Below are positions 1 through 8,728 of a DNA stretch of 42,991 nucleotides, piece by piece. Below the pieces are notes generated by a model. It was not told the DNA's origin, did no database searches, and worked only from the letters and a program-made list of their open reading frames with translations. The translations under genes were made by a program, and so were the position numbers. The first letter of the stretch is position 1. Each line of letters starts with the position of its first letter. This DNA is from Methanobrevibacter sp. (GTDB taxonomy: Archaea; Methanobacteriota; Methanobacteria; Methanobacteriales; Methanobacteriaceae), in assembly GCA_017473945.1 (NCBI GenBank), contig JAFUIW010000035.1, forward strand, positions 1 through 42,991, written 5' to 3'.

Positions 1-87
1 GTTTTTTACATTAGCTATTTCCATTGACCTAGTATAAAATTCATCATCTGATAAAATTTCCCTGTTTCCCCCTGGTAGAACATTCAT
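1..87 (-). CDS. Unidentified protein, N-terminal fragment cut by window edge
   Basis: An open frame runs from an ATG at 87 to the left edge of the window (29 codons visible, beginning MNVLPGGNREILSDD). A good Shine-Dalgarno site, GAGGTG, lies about 6 bases upstream of the ATG on the minus strand, which supports a real start. The visible residues are too few for me to name a family. The upstream spacer carries a 46-bp tandem duplication that would lie in its promoter region. Confidence 0.6.
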   Translation of the reverse strand, partial: MNVLPGGNREILSDDEFYTRSMEIANVKN

Positions 88-120
88 TATAACACCTCTA
101 AAAATATTATTAATGACATA

Positions 121-212
121 TATTCCACATATATTAAAACTTTAATACATATTATAATTAATAATATATTCCACACATATTAAAACTTTAATACATATTA
201 TAATTAATAATA
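121..212. repeat. Tandem duplication, 2 x 46 bp
   Basis: Two adjacent 46-base copies (121-166 and 167-212) are identical except for base 10 of the unit (T in the first, C in the second). The unit is AT-rich and contains TATA-like stretches. It lies in the 282-bp spacer upstream of the minus-strand gene starting at 87 and downstream of arfC, so it may duplicate promoter or operator elements of the left-hand gene. I see nothing else in 88-369 apart from AT-rich sequence. Confidence 0.9.
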
Positions 213-369
213 TATATTGAAATTACAAATATAAAAAAGTTTGCATATCTGCTAAATACATGCCCTTTTTATTGATTAAGACTTTAAAACCTATAATTTA
301 AATAATTATTGAAAAAAAGAAGAACAATTTTACATACCCAGACAATATTTTATCTAAATTAAAAAATAA

Positions 370-1038
370 TTATTTTAAAACTTTATATTTTAAAATCAAG
401 TCTTTTCCTAAAGAATAAGAATCAACTAGCTCCAATTTTACTGATTCATCCATGGTGTCAAAGCCTTCACCGTCAAAGAAAGTCTTTGCATTTGCACCAC
501 CAACGACCATCGGAGCCACACATATACTTATCTCATCAATAAGACCTGCCTTAATCATGGAAAAGTTTAAAGTTGACCCTCCTTCAAGCATCAGCTTATC
601 TATTCCTTCCTCGTGAAGATAGCTCATAAGCAAGCTTAAATCCACCCTTTTATCTCCGCTCCAGAAGAATTTGACTCCACGTTTTTTGAATGTTTCATAT
701 TTCTCAGAATTGATAAAATCATCTTTATACTCATTTGCACAGGCAATTATTGTCTTTGCATCAGAGTTTGTGATTCTTGCATCAATCGGAGTTCTGCATT
801 TGCTGTCAACCACAACACGGACAGGATTGTCTTCAGGCTTTGCATTGATTTTGTGAACTGTAAGGCGAGGATCATCAGCAAGAACTGTTCCGATTCCAAC
901 CATTATGCCGTCACAATCCTTTCTGATTTCATGAACCCTTTTGAGGTCCTCTTCACCGGAAATGTTTGAACTTCCAGTTTGAGTTGCAATCTTTCCGTCC
1001 AATGTCATTGCCGCATTTAAAATAACATATGGCCTCAT
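370..1038 (-). CDS. arfC: 2,5-diamino-6-ribosylamino-pyrimidinone phosphate reductase
   Basis: This is the archaeal riboflavin-pathway reductase that uses NAD(P)H to reduce the ribosyl side chain of the diaminopyrimidinone phosphate to a ribityl chain, on the way to riboflavin and the deazaflavin F420. The 222-residue length matches the stand-alone RibD C-terminal (DHFR-like) domain. Visible signatures are the N-terminal RPYVILNAAMTLDGKIA, the GIGTVLADDPRLT segment that contacts the substrate, and the late LEGGSTLNFSMI nucleotide-binding stretch. It starts at ATG 1038, four bases after the stop of the upstream glycosyltransferase gene, so the two are probably co-transcribed. F420 is also served in this window by cofH. 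Confidence 0.9.
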   Translation of the reverse strand: MRPYVILNAAMTLDGKIATQTGSSNISGEEDLKRVHEIRKDCDGIMVGIGTVLADDPRLTVHKINAKPEDNPVRVVVDSKCRTPIDARITNSDAKTIIACANEYKDDFINSEKYETFKKRGVKFFWSGDKRVDLSLLMSYLHEEGIDKLMLEGGSTLNFSMIKAGLIDEISICVAPMVVGGANAKTFFDGEGFDTMDESVKLELVDSYSLGKDLILKYKVLK

Positions 1039-1042
1039 CCAA

Positions 1043-2059
1043 TCACCCTACATGATAGAACATCTCTTTTATTTGAAGGAAGTTCATAAGTGTCTTGCTT
1101 TCAAGCATTCCAGGCATTACCAAAGCCACAATGATTCCAAGTATTCCGAATGCAATTCCTATTGCCCAGATTATTTTTACAGCATCCTTTTCAGCAATCG
1201 GTTTTCTCAATATCAACCTTATCAGTGACTTGAAACCGACATCAGGCCTTACAAGTTTTCCTTCATCGTTTAACTGTGTAGGTTTTTGCTGGGAACGGTT
1301 CATTACACCTGCAGAGTAGAATTTCAATGCCGCGTCAATGATGTTCGGCATCAGCACTATAAGCGCAATAAGTTTGACCCTACCAATGAATGCAATACAT
1401 ACAATAGCCGCACCTATGATTAACGTTCCTGTGTCTCCCGGGAAAATTTTTGCAGGATACCTGTTGAAGTATAAAAATGCAAGCAATGCGCCGAGCATGC
1501 TCATGGATATGATTGTTACGTCATATTTACCGAGTATTATACATGCTATTGTAAGTGATGCCATTGAAATGACACCCAAACCTGATTCTATACCGTTTAA
1601 GCCTGCAAGCATGTTGGTCAGGTTTGATCCAATTGAAAGTGCTATTGGAATTGTAATTAAATATAATATGCCTACATTTGGAGGTGCCGCCCACATCAGT
1701 GGAAGACCTGCAATGAAAAGCAGTGCGAATTTGGATTTTGATGAAAGTGCAAGAAGGTCATCCAAAATACCTATCATTCTGACAAGCAAAATTACTACAA
1801 GAACAACCATCAATGGAAACGCCAGAAGGTCATGCATGTAGATTCCGGAAAACATTCCTATTACAAATCCGAATATTATTCCGAACCCGCCCATTTCAGC
1901 TACAACGGGTTTCCAGGATTTGTGAATGTCTTTTCCAACGATGTCTGCTTCTTCCAGTTTTCTAATAATCTTCGGCATTAATAATCTGGTTACTGAAAAT
2001 GAAAGTAATCCACAGATTATTGCTATAACATATAACGGCAATTGCGGTAGAATCATCAT
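1043..2059 (-). CDS. MraY/AglH-like polyprenyl-phosphate sugar-1-P transferase
   Basis: A polytopic membrane enzyme of glycosyltransferase family 4, which moves a sugar 1-phosphate from a UDP-sugar to a polyprenyl phosphate. Family signatures are visible in order: an early cytoplasmic loop with KPVVAEMGGFG, the Mg-binding GILDDL, NLTNMLAGLNGIESG, and NRYPAKIFPGDTG. About ten hydrophobic segments fill the rest of the 338 residues. In Methanobacteriales such an enzyme could start either the dolichol-linked glycan for protein N-glycosylation (AglH role) or a pseudomurein lipid intermediate; the sequence alone does not tell me which. The lipid carrier would come from a cis-prenyltransferase such as the one at 25977. 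It lies immediately upstream of arfC. Confidence 0.85.
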   Translation of the reverse strand: MMILPQLPLYVIAIICGLLSFSVTRLLMPKIIRKLEEADIVGKDIHKSWKPVVAEMGGFGIIFGFVIGMFSGIYMHDLLAFPLMVVLVVILLVRMIGILDDLLALSSKSKFALLFIAGLPLMWAAPPNVGILYLITIPIALSIGSNLTNMLAGLNGIESGLGVISMASLTIACIILGKYDVTIISMSMLGALLAFLYFNRYPAKIFPGDTGTLIIGAAIVCIAFIGRVKLIALIVLMPNIIDAALKFYSAGVMNRSQQKPTQLNDEGKLVRPDVGFKSLIRLILRKPIAEKDAVKIIWAIGIAFGILGIIVALVMPGMLESKTLMNFLQIKEMFYHVG

Positions 2060-2125
2060 AATTAATTATATAATGCTCATTATTAAAAAAAGTAATTATT
2101 TAAAAAAAATAAAAAATAGGATTGC

Positions 2126-2818
2126 TTAGGCAAATCCAAGCAACATAATGACAAAAACAAACCAATCTGTTAATAAATGAGTAAGGTAGCAAACCAAAAT
2201 GTTTTTAGTCTTTATGTATCCGTAAAACTCAAATATTGATCCGAATCCCTGTATGAAAAGTGCAAAAATAAGCATGATAGGATTATACGCATGCAAACAT
2301 GCAAACATCACCATTACTATAGCAACAGATATGATTACGGATATTTTACGATTTTTAGAATATTTGTAAAACACCCTTAAAAGGAACATGAATGGAATGA
2401 ATTTTAGGAATTCCTCTCCCATTAATGAAAATATTGATGTAAACAGAGTCATTACTGTTACTGATGCCTGGTCAACAGTTCCGCTGCTGACTATTCCGAA
2501 TTGTTCCAATATTGCCCCCATCGAAATTGAATATATCATATATCCAATGAAAAGAGCAACCGCAAGAAGAATATCCCTATGGGACGGCATTCTAAATATG
2601 GCCTTATAATCCCATTTTAAAAAATATAATATCGGAACAATAAATACTATACAGCACAATATTGTCTTGTGAAGACTTTCCGACATTGACAATAAAGTTC
2701 CGATGATAAGTACTATGAATAAAACAATCCAACCCCATTTGGGGATGTGAGGATTTTTGTTGTAGAACGGAAAATCATAACCTTCATCTTCAAATTTAAA
2801 CCTGTCCAAATCTGTCAT
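2126..2818 (-). CDS. CPBP/PrsW-superfamily intramembrane protease-like protein
   Basis: A 230-residue polytopic membrane protein. Three motifs place it in the CPBP/PrsW superfamily of intramembrane glutamic proteases: GEEFLKF, FACLH (FxxxH) and HLLTD (HxxxD). Its first motif is EExxK, as in PrsW proteases, and not the EExxxR of classical CPBP (CAAX protease and bacteriocin-processing) proteins, whereas the other two are CPBP-like; it may be an intermediate subfamily. Its substrate is unknown. No clear Shine-Dalgarno site precedes ATG 2818. A second, classical CPBP gene lies just upstream on the same strand, beyond a strong terminator-like hairpin. Confidence 0.75.
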   Translation of the reverse strand: MTDLDRFKFEDEGYDFPFYNKNPHIPKWGWIVLFIVLIIGTLLSMSESLHKTILCCIVFIVPILYFLKWDYKAIFRMPSHRDILLAVALFIGYMIYSISMGAILEQFGIVSSGTVDQASVTVMTLFTSIFSLMGEEFLKFIPFMFLLRVFYKYSKNRKISVIISVAIVMVMFACLHAYNPIMLIFALFIQGFGSIFEFYGYIKTKNILVCYLTHLLTDWFVFVIMLLGFA

Positions 2819-2915
2819 GTAACTAATTATGTTTTAAATATATTTAAATATTGCTTGAATTACGTTAAAATTTTTAGCAAAATATCGAAAAAACAGTATT
2901 AAATTGAATATTATT

Positions 2916-2950
2916 AAAAAAAGAAAAAAAGATTATTCAATTGAATAATC
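2916..2950 (-). terminator. Palindrome plus U-run terminator of the CPBP gene
   Basis: A perfect 20-base palindrome at 2931-2950 (8-bp stem with an AATT loop) overlaps the stop codon of the gene at 2949-3827. Reading the minus strand, it is followed directly by T7-C-T7-type sequence. This is the shape of an intrinsic terminator. Archaeal termination depends mainly on the U-run, so the hairpin may instead protect the 3' end. Confidence 0.7.
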
Positions 2951-3827
2951 ATGAATTTTGAGAGTTTTCCGGAATTTCTCCAAACCAACTGGTTTTCTTA
3001 CCAACATAATACAATAAGACACACAGCAATATCTCAAAGACAATTACTGGTAAAACAGTACTTATCTGAGGGGATGAAGTTGATGTGTGGAGTCCCAACA
3101 TAACGAAAAATCCAACACAAAAATTATTAGCAGTGTGAATTGCAGAGCTTACTTCTATACCATCTGTTTTCCATGCGAAAAATCCGCAAATAAGACCCAT
3201 CACTACTGTTTCAAAGAATCCGAAACTGTTGTATCCATGGGCCAGTCCAAAAATTATTGCTTGAATAACAATAGCTAAAACAGGTATCTTGAACCATGAT
3301 CCTAATGTTTGCAAAAGGATTCCGCGAAACATGAATTCTTCTGCAATTGATTGGAGAGGCACTGAAATAAAAAGCACAATCAAAAATAATATTGAGAATT
3401 GAGGTGTACCTTTTCCACCAATTACTGCAATTTCTATACATTGATAAATTAAAAATAATATTAATGGAATTATCAATGCCTTCAAATAAAGTTTGAAATT
3501 CCATCCACCTCGTGAAGAGGAATAGGAAGAAAATGGCCTGTCTTTAACGATTTTAGATGCAATATATAATCCTGGTATAAACATGAAGATAAATAAATCT
3601 GTAAATATTATTGGTATTGCAGAATTCAAACCATCTATTCCTTTACCTAAAACAAATTTTATAAAATCAACTCCAAAAACTTGAGAAGCAGCTAATGTCA
3701 TTAATCCTCCGAGGATGAACATTATTATGGTAGCTAATATGAAAACAATTATTGGCTTGTACCACGCATATTTTTCAAAAGTTCTTGGAAATGTAATATA
3801 ATCCGAAATTTTTTCATTATTTGACAT
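2949..3827 (-). CDS. CPBP family intramembrane metalloprotease-like protein
   Basis: A 292-residue membrane protein of the CPBP (Abi, CAAX-protease-like) family. All three motifs are intact: AEEFMFRG (EExxxR), FGLAH (FxxxH) and HTANN (HxxxN), embedded in hydrophobic helices. I chose ATG 3827 over an in-frame GTG at 3836 because a GTGAT Shine-Dalgarno site ends 4 bases before that ATG and would overlap the GTG. Members of this family process prenylated proteins or bacteriocins, or act in immunity; nothing here points to a particular substrate. Its neighbours are a relative (2126-2818) and, upstream, a regulator-like gene. Confidence 0.85.
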   Translation of the reverse strand: MSNNEKISDYITFPRTFEKYAWYKPIIVFILATIIMFILGGLMTLAASQVFGVDFIKFVLGKGIDGLNSAIPIIFTDLFIFMFIPGLYIASKIVKDRPFSSYSSSRGGWNFKLYLKALIIPLILFLIYQCIEIAVIGGKGTPQFSILFLIVLFISVPLQSIAEEFMFRGILLQTLGSWFKIPVLAIVIQAIIFGLAHGYNSFGFFETVVMGLICGFFAWKTDGIEVSSAIHTANNFCVGFFVMLGLHTSTSSPQISTVLPVIVFEILLCVLLYYVGKKTSWFGEIPENSQNS

Positions 3828-3946
3828 TCTTATCACATTCTTAACTTTCTGAACCGCAAATTAAATTTGTTATATAATTAAATATGAAATCAGTATATTA
3901 TATATTTACTATAAAAATTATTTCACATATAGAAACATTTAGAATA

Positions 3947-4411
3947 TTATTTTTTGTTTAAAATGTAATAGACGCTTCTCAATGGCATGTCCAATTTACT
4001 AGATATTTCTTTTGCAGTTAATCCTTCATCTTTAAGGTTTTTAATTTCAGTGTGGTTGTATTTGCGTTTTCTATTGTCAAAATTAGCTTTGCTTTTTCTT
4101 AAAAGGTAATAAACACGGTTTAAAGTCATACCCATTTTTTCAGCAATCTCTTTTGGTTTTAAACCATCATTAGACAGTTTTAAAACTTCAAATTCAATTC
4201 CCTCTGTTTGTGATTTGGCTCCCCAGTTGTATTTTTTTGAAACTTCAATGTCAAGCTGTTCCAATGCACCAATATATGTTTTTGAGGTTCTGTTGTAAAC
4301 GCTTGGAGAACAGGTAATCTTGGCAAGGTTCGGATATTCTTCAATAAGCTCCACAATCATTGAAGATGAAAGGGCTTTTGTTATGTGAATTGTTGTTACA
4401 TCCTCATCCAT
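3947..4411 (-). CDS. DUF1699-like protein with two helix-turn-helix motifs
   Basis: A 154-residue protein. The N-terminal ~75 residues (TTIHITKALSSSMIVELIEE onward, then YPNLAKITCSPSVY) resemble the archaeal DUF1699 family; this is from memory. Two similar helix-turn-helix units follow, GLKPKEIAEKMGMTLNRVYYLL and, about 45 residues later, GLTAKEISSKLDMPLRSVYYIL (shortened here), so DNA binding is likely. It is the last gene of a tight metG - DUF530 - HTH unit, 7 bases after the DUF530 stop. A regulatory role is inferred only. Confidence 0.75.
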   Translation of the reverse strand: MDEDVTTIHITKALSSSMIVELIEEYPNLAKITCSPSVYNRTSKTYIGALEQLDIEVSKKYNWGAKSQTEGIEFEVLKLSNDGLKPKEIAEKMGMTLNRVYYLLRKSKANFDNRKRKYNHTEIKNLKDEGLTAKEISSKLDMPLRSVYYILNKK

Positions 4412-4418
4412 ACAATCA

Positions 4419-5996
4419 CTATTTCTTAATTAAATCCAGGAATTTTTTGGACTTGTCGCTTTTCGGATTTCTGATTTGGTCGATGTGCTTTATTTCCTTT
4501 TTAACTCTTGATGCATTGATATTGAATGCGTTGCATATTTCCTCAATTGAAATGTCTGAGTTTTGACATATCAATGCGGCGCCCAATGCAACATAGTTGA
4601 ATTTGATGTTGGAGCTTCGAGACTGCTTTTCAAACTTGAACTTTTCATATAAAAGCAGGTCCATTTCAGGAATTGGAATTATCTTGATATCAGTGAAGTT
4701 GTTCAATGTTTCTATAACCTTTGTGTAGGTTGTCTGGAATACCTTTCTCTGTTCACGGTCCAGTTCCACACGAATATAAGGGAAAGGACCTGATGTGATT
4801 TTACGGGCATTGTTGGAAGTGGTCATGTAATATCTGAAAATATCCCACATTATCAGTGTTGTTGCAATGTTTTTGAATGTATTCTTATAGATTGAATCCC
4901 TTATTTTTATGTCACGGTTAAGGGATCTCTTAAGGTTGCCAAACCTGTCTGCATAGTTCAATTTGATGAATTCATTTGTTATTTGGGCCTGTCTCCATTT
5001 TTCAATGGCGTTCATGTCATACTTGTCAATAAAATCAGGAGTTTCATTTTCATATCTTGAAAGTATCTCATAATACTTGTTCAATCTTTTAAAATCAGTC
5101 AGTCTTCTTTTTAAAATGTCATCTTTGATGTTGCCAACGATTTCCTCACCGTATTTTACATAAGCAAGTGCCAAAGCGGTTCGGGCGTGCTTGTCATCAA
5201 TTATTGCAGGTTTTGTCCTATGAAACCTCAAAGCCTCAATTCTGACATTTCGCCCATAGATGCGCCTTACTTCCTCTTCATAGTTGTTGACATATTCAGA
5301 GCCCAATGAAACATTTTTCCTGATTAGACGATTGTTTTTACCCCTGAATCTGATGACAAGAGAAATTGTCTTTACAACACCTTTACGTTCCTGCTTTAAA
5401 ATGTTCAATACCTGTTTAAATGAGTCTCTACCATATGTTGATAGTTCACTCATCAGCACCATATAATTTCCGGAAAGCGGAAGATAAGGTATTATTTCAA
5501 GTCTAAAAGTAGCTTCCCTATTGATTTTGAATGTGAAACCCTGTGAGCCGCAGCTGCATTTGCCCTCAATTTGGCCGTATTCATCCATTGAATACTTCTT
5601 ATAGCAGTTGTTGCATTTCACATAGCCGAATTGCTCAAGGTTTCCGATTGCAATTTTGTGTGAGTCGATGGCTGATTTGACCCTATCAAGAATATTTTTT
5701 TTAGAATTAGCTCTCATCCTGAATATCTGGTTGTGACGAGAGTTTTCACCAACTTCTTCAAGAGATACATCCGAACCTGATTTGGTTCCGTATCGGCTTA
5801 AGGATGTGAAAGGGGTGGTGTATCCCTGTGCATCCATGTCATCTTTAAGTTTCTGCAAATAGTTTAATCTGTCGACTAGCTTAAAGTAAAGATTTTTGAA
5901 ATTGTCAAACTCATCAATGTCAACCAGACTAATTGAATCGTTTGCAATTTCTTTTAGGTAGTTCTCGGCTTTATTTACCAGGACAGATTCTTCCAT
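4419..5996 (-). CDS. DUF530 family protein with zinc ribbon
   Basis: A 525-residue protein that I recognise as the methanogen DUF530 family, function unknown. Residues of about 155-180 form a zinc-ribbon-like site: CNNCYKKYSMDEYG, then CSCGS. The rest is largely basic and helical, with an ending (ISIEEICNAFNINASRVKKE) that looks like a helix-turn-helix. Basic charge, a Zn site and a possible HTH suggest nucleic-acid binding. It starts 10 bases after the metG stop and is followed 7 bases later by a double-HTH protein, so the three are probably one operon. Confidence 0.75.
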   Translation of the reverse strand: MEESVLVNKAENYLKEIANDSISLVDIDEFDNFKNLYFKLVDRLNYLQKLKDDMDAQGYTTPFTSLSRYGTKSGSDVSLEEVGENSRHNQIFRMRANSKKNILDRVKSAIDSHKIAIGNLEQFGYVKCNNCYKKYSMDEYGQIEGKCSCGSQGFTFKINREATFRLEIIPYLPLSGNYMVLMSELSTYGRDSFKQVLNILKQERKGVVKTISLVIRFRGKNNRLIRKNVSLGSEYVNNYEEEVRRIYGRNVRIEALRFHRTKPAIIDDKHARTALALAYVKYGEEIVGNIKDDILKRRLTDFKRLNKYYEILSRYENETPDFIDKYDMNAIEKWRQAQITNEFIKLNYADRFGNLKRSLNRDIKIRDSIYKNTFKNIATTLIMWDIFRYYMTTSNNARKITSGPFPYIRVELDREQRKVFQTTYTKVIETLNNFTDIKIIPIPEMDLLLYEKFKFEKQSRSSNIKFNYVALGAALICQNSDISIEEICNAFNINASRVKKEIKHIDQIRNPKSDKSKKFLDLIKK

Positions 5997-6006
5997 TTTA
6001 ATCTAT

Positions 6007-7998
6007 TTATTGAATTCTTTCGCCGATTTCAGCATTTTCATCCGGTGTGAGTAATGCTCCAGACTCACCGGTTGCTAAAATCATCCCTTCGGATAATGTT
6101 CCGAATAGTTTTGCTGGCTGTAGGTTAGCCACTACACATACTTTTCTGTCGATTAACTCATCTGGAGAGTAGAATTTTGCAAGACCTGCAACGATTTGTC
6201 TTGGTTTTTCCTCACCGATATCGACTTGCAATTTTAATAATTTGTCTGATTTTTCTATTTTTTCAGCTTCTTTTACTTGTCCAATTTTAATTACAACTTC
6301 ATCAAATTGATCAATACTTATTAAGTCACTCATATTTTCATCCTCATTATTTTCTTTTAAATTTTCCTGTAATTTTGCTTTTTGAGCTTCGATTTCTTTA
6401 TCTTCAATTTTTTTGAATAATGGTTTGGCCTTATTTATTTCATGGCCTGCAGGCAATGCTGTTTTTGCATCCTCCCAGTTGTCCAAACTTCCAAGGTTCA
6501 TAATCTCAGCAATCTTGTCCGCCTTTGTTGGAAGGAACGGTTTTAACATGTATGCCAGGGTTTTTGCCAGTTGATTTGATAAGTATAAGCAGTTTGCCGC
6601 TTTAACCTTGTCTTCCTTAACGGCTTTCCAAGGTTCTGCATCATTGAAGTATTTGTTTCCTTTTTTGGCTACCTTGAATATTTCAAGCAATGCTTCCCTG
6701 AATTCGAAATTAGCTATATATTCACCTGCCTTGTCAGGAAGCGCTTCAATGGCCAGTCTGAACTGCTCGTCTTCATCAGTTGGATTTGTATATTCGGGGA
6801 TTTTGCTGTCAAATTGTTTTTTGGTGAATACAAATGTTCTGTGAAGGAAGTTTCCGATTACATCTGCCAGTTCATCATTGTTTCTTCTCTGGAAGTCATC
6901 CCATGAGAAGTCTGAATCCTTGTTTAAAGGAGCGTTGATTGTCAGGTAGTATCTTAATAAATCAGGGTCATAATCCTTTACAAAATCAGCAATCCAGATA
7001 ACCCAGTTTTTACTTGTAGACATCTTTTCCCCTTCAAGGGAGAGGAATTCACCCGCATAAATCATGTCAGGCAACTTGCAGCCATATGCCTTTAGAAGTC
7101 CAGGCCAGAAGATTGAATGGTGGTAGATAATATCCTTACCTATGAAATGAACGACAAAGTCATTCCAATATTCTTCCCATTTACTGCCAGATTGCTTTGA
7201 CCATTGTGATGCTGATGAGATATAACCCAAGAATGCTTCAATCCAAACGTATAATACTTTACCTTTAGCCTCATCCAACGGTACAGGAATACCCCAATCC
7301 ATATCACGGGTTAAAATCCAGTCATTTAATCCTTCTTCCAACCAGTTGGATGCATAGTTTTTCACATTTGCAGGCAAGTTATCATTGTTGTTGATGTATT
7401 CCTTAAGGTCATCTTCCAGTTCAGACAATTTGAATGCATACTGGAAAGTGTCCTTGATTATTGGAGTGGTACCGCATGTGATACAGTGCGGTTCATCAAG
7501 TTCTGTAGGGTCAAGTGCCTTTCCACATTTTTCACAGTGGTCACCTCTTGCTTCAGACCCGCAAACCGGACATAATCCTTCTACATACCTGTCAGGCAGG
7601 AACTTGTTACAGTTCGGACAGTACAGCTGTTGGATATCTTCCCTGTAGATATATCCGTCATCATATAATTTTTTAAAGAAGTTCTGAGCCAGTTCGTAGT
7701 GGGCTTCATCAGTGGTTCTTGTAAAATTGTCCAATGAGATGTTCATTGATTCAACGTCACGGACAATCATGTCGTGATATCTTTTAGAAATTTCAATCGG
7801 TTTTTTGTTTTCTTTATCTGCCTTAACTGCAATTGGAGTTCCGTGCTCGTCGGTTGCACAGACCATCAGCACGTCATTGCCGACCATTCTGTTATATCTT
7901 GCATAGATATCTGCAGGCAGATATGTGGAACGGATATGGCCTAAATGACATGGTCCATTTGCGTAAGGAAGTGCACATGAAATAAAAATTTTTGACAT
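6007..7998 (-). CDS. metG: Methionyl-tRNA synthetase with C-terminal tRNA-binding domain
   Basis: A class I synthetase charging tRNA-Met with methionine. Visible features are the HIGH signature as HLGH (residues 18-21), two zinc knuckles in the connective domain (CPNC..CPVC and CEKC..CITC), and the KMSTS loop (GEKMSTSKN). The C-terminal ~105 residues are an EMAP/Arc1p-like tRNA-binding domain, after an acidic linker rich in Glu and Asn. The total of 663 residues is usual for the fused archaeal/bacterial form. Start ATG 7998 is preceded by GGGGATT. It is the first gene of a unit with DUF530 and HTH genes. Confidence 0.97.
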   Translation of the reverse strand: MSKIFISCALPYANGPCHLGHIRSTYLPADIYARYNRMVGNDVLMVCATDEHGTPIAVKADKENKKPIEISKRYHDMIVRDVESMNISLDNFTRTTDEAHYELAQNFFKKLYDDGYIYREDIQQLYCPNCNKFLPDRYVEGLCPVCGSEARGDHCEKCGKALDPTELDEPHCITCGTTPIIKDTFQYAFKLSELEDDLKEYINNNDNLPANVKNYASNWLEEGLNDWILTRDMDWGIPVPLDEAKGKVLYVWIEAFLGYISSASQWSKQSGSKWEEYWNDFVVHFIGKDIIYHHSIFWPGLLKAYGCKLPDMIYAGEFLSLEGEKMSTSKNWVIWIADFVKDYDPDLLRYYLTINAPLNKDSDFSWDDFQRRNNDELADVIGNFLHRTFVFTKKQFDSKIPEYTNPTDEDEQFRLAIEALPDKAGEYIANFEFREALLEIFKVAKKGNKYFNDAEPWKAVKEDKVKAANCLYLSNQLAKTLAYMLKPFLPTKADKIAEIMNLGSLDNWEDAKTALPAGHEINKAKPLFKKIEDKEIEAQKAKLQENLKENNEDENMSDLISIDQFDEVVIKIGQVKEAEKIEKSDKLLKLQVDIGEEKPRQIVAGLAKFYSPDELIDRKVCVVANLQPAKLFGTLSEGMILATGESGALLTPDENAEIGERIQ

Positions 7999-8371
7999 TT
8001 AATTAATCCCCTCAATTATTTTAAACATGATATAATTATGTTACTCATATATAATAAAACTAATATTTTTAACAGCGTTATAATATGAAGAAATAAAATA
8101 AAAATAAAAATAAAATATATCTATTAAAAGTTGTTAAAAAAAGATTTAAAAACTTAATAAAGGAAAGGGAATTGAAATAAACAACCCTTACCAATATTAA
8201 AAGAGAATCACAAACTATGATTAAATATACACATCAATTAAATTATTTTATAAACATATTATTTATAATTTTCCACTGAAATTTAATAGTAATACTTTTT
8301 ATAATATTAGTAATAAATAATTATCTTCTGGAATTTATAAAAATTTCAATAAAACAAAGAGGAAAAACACT

Positions 8372-8488
8372 ATGAAAAAAAGACACATCAAAATCTCCTC
8401 TTTAGGAGGGTTGGGTTTGGAAGCAGTGATTTTAGATAGCATTTTCTTTTTAGCTGTCACATACTGTTGGTATTTAATCCAACAGTAA
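8372..8488 (+). CDS. Possible 38-residue hydrophobic peptide
   Basis: ATG 8372 is preceded by AAAGAGG with 9 bases of spacing, a good ribosome site in otherwise AT-rich spacer. The frame encodes 38 residues: a basic N-terminus (MKKRHIKISS), a Gly-rich stretch (LGGLGLEA), then a hydrophobic segment with one Cys and aromatic residues (FFLAVTYCWYLIQQ) to a TAA stop. It looks like a short single-span membrane peptide or a precursor peptide. The last codons and stop are covered by a 9-bp stem (8463-8471 with 8480-8488, approximately). No processing enzyme lies next to it. I do not recognise a family. Confidence 0.4.
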   Translation: MKKRHIKISSLGGLGLEAVILDSIFFLAVTYCWYLIQQ

Positions 8489-8627
8489 CCTACTGCAATT
8501 GAGATGATTTTTTAAAAAAGCAAAGACAGGTTATAGTTTTCAAGTTGAGAAAACGATGAAAAAGTAACAATGAAGCGGAATTTTAATGTGTGACATAATT
8601 TGTGGATTTAGAAATGAATTTCAATTA

Positions 8628-8652
8628 GGGTGGAACTTTCCATCCTCCACCC
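8628..8652. other. Hairpin upstream of priL
   Basis: A perfect 7-bp stem (GGGTGGA with TCCACCC) encloses an 11-base loop. It is GC-rich against an AT-rich background and ends 76 bases before the priL start. It could be an RNA element in a long priL leader, the end of a small RNA, or an operator. Confidence 0.45.
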
Positions 8653-8728
8653 AACTTTTCAAAACAAATTCAATTTTGCTTTTTAAAATGAGTTAGCTAT
8701 TTAATATATAAAATAAAAAGTTTAAAAC

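Larger units (their letters stand above)
7999..8728. other. 730-bp spacer between metG and priL
   Basis: Divergent spacer. 8000-8340 is very AT-rich with no gene that I can support. From 8350 the composition becomes more balanced: a possible small gene (8372-8488), a T6-A6 stretch at 8507-8518, and a hairpin at 8628-8652. I find no tRNA, and no clear box C/D or SRP-like sequence. Non-coding RNA anywhere in 8350-8660 is possible but unproven. Confidence 0.6.

Noticed and set aside
2126-3827. Phage-defence (Abi) island
   Set aside because: Only the CPBP family name suggests it; no toxin, nuclease, integrase or other defence gene is nearby.
8350-8660. SRP RNA or RNase P RNA in the metG-priL spacer
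   Set aside because: Not GC-rich enough and I cannot find the conserved core helices of either RNA.
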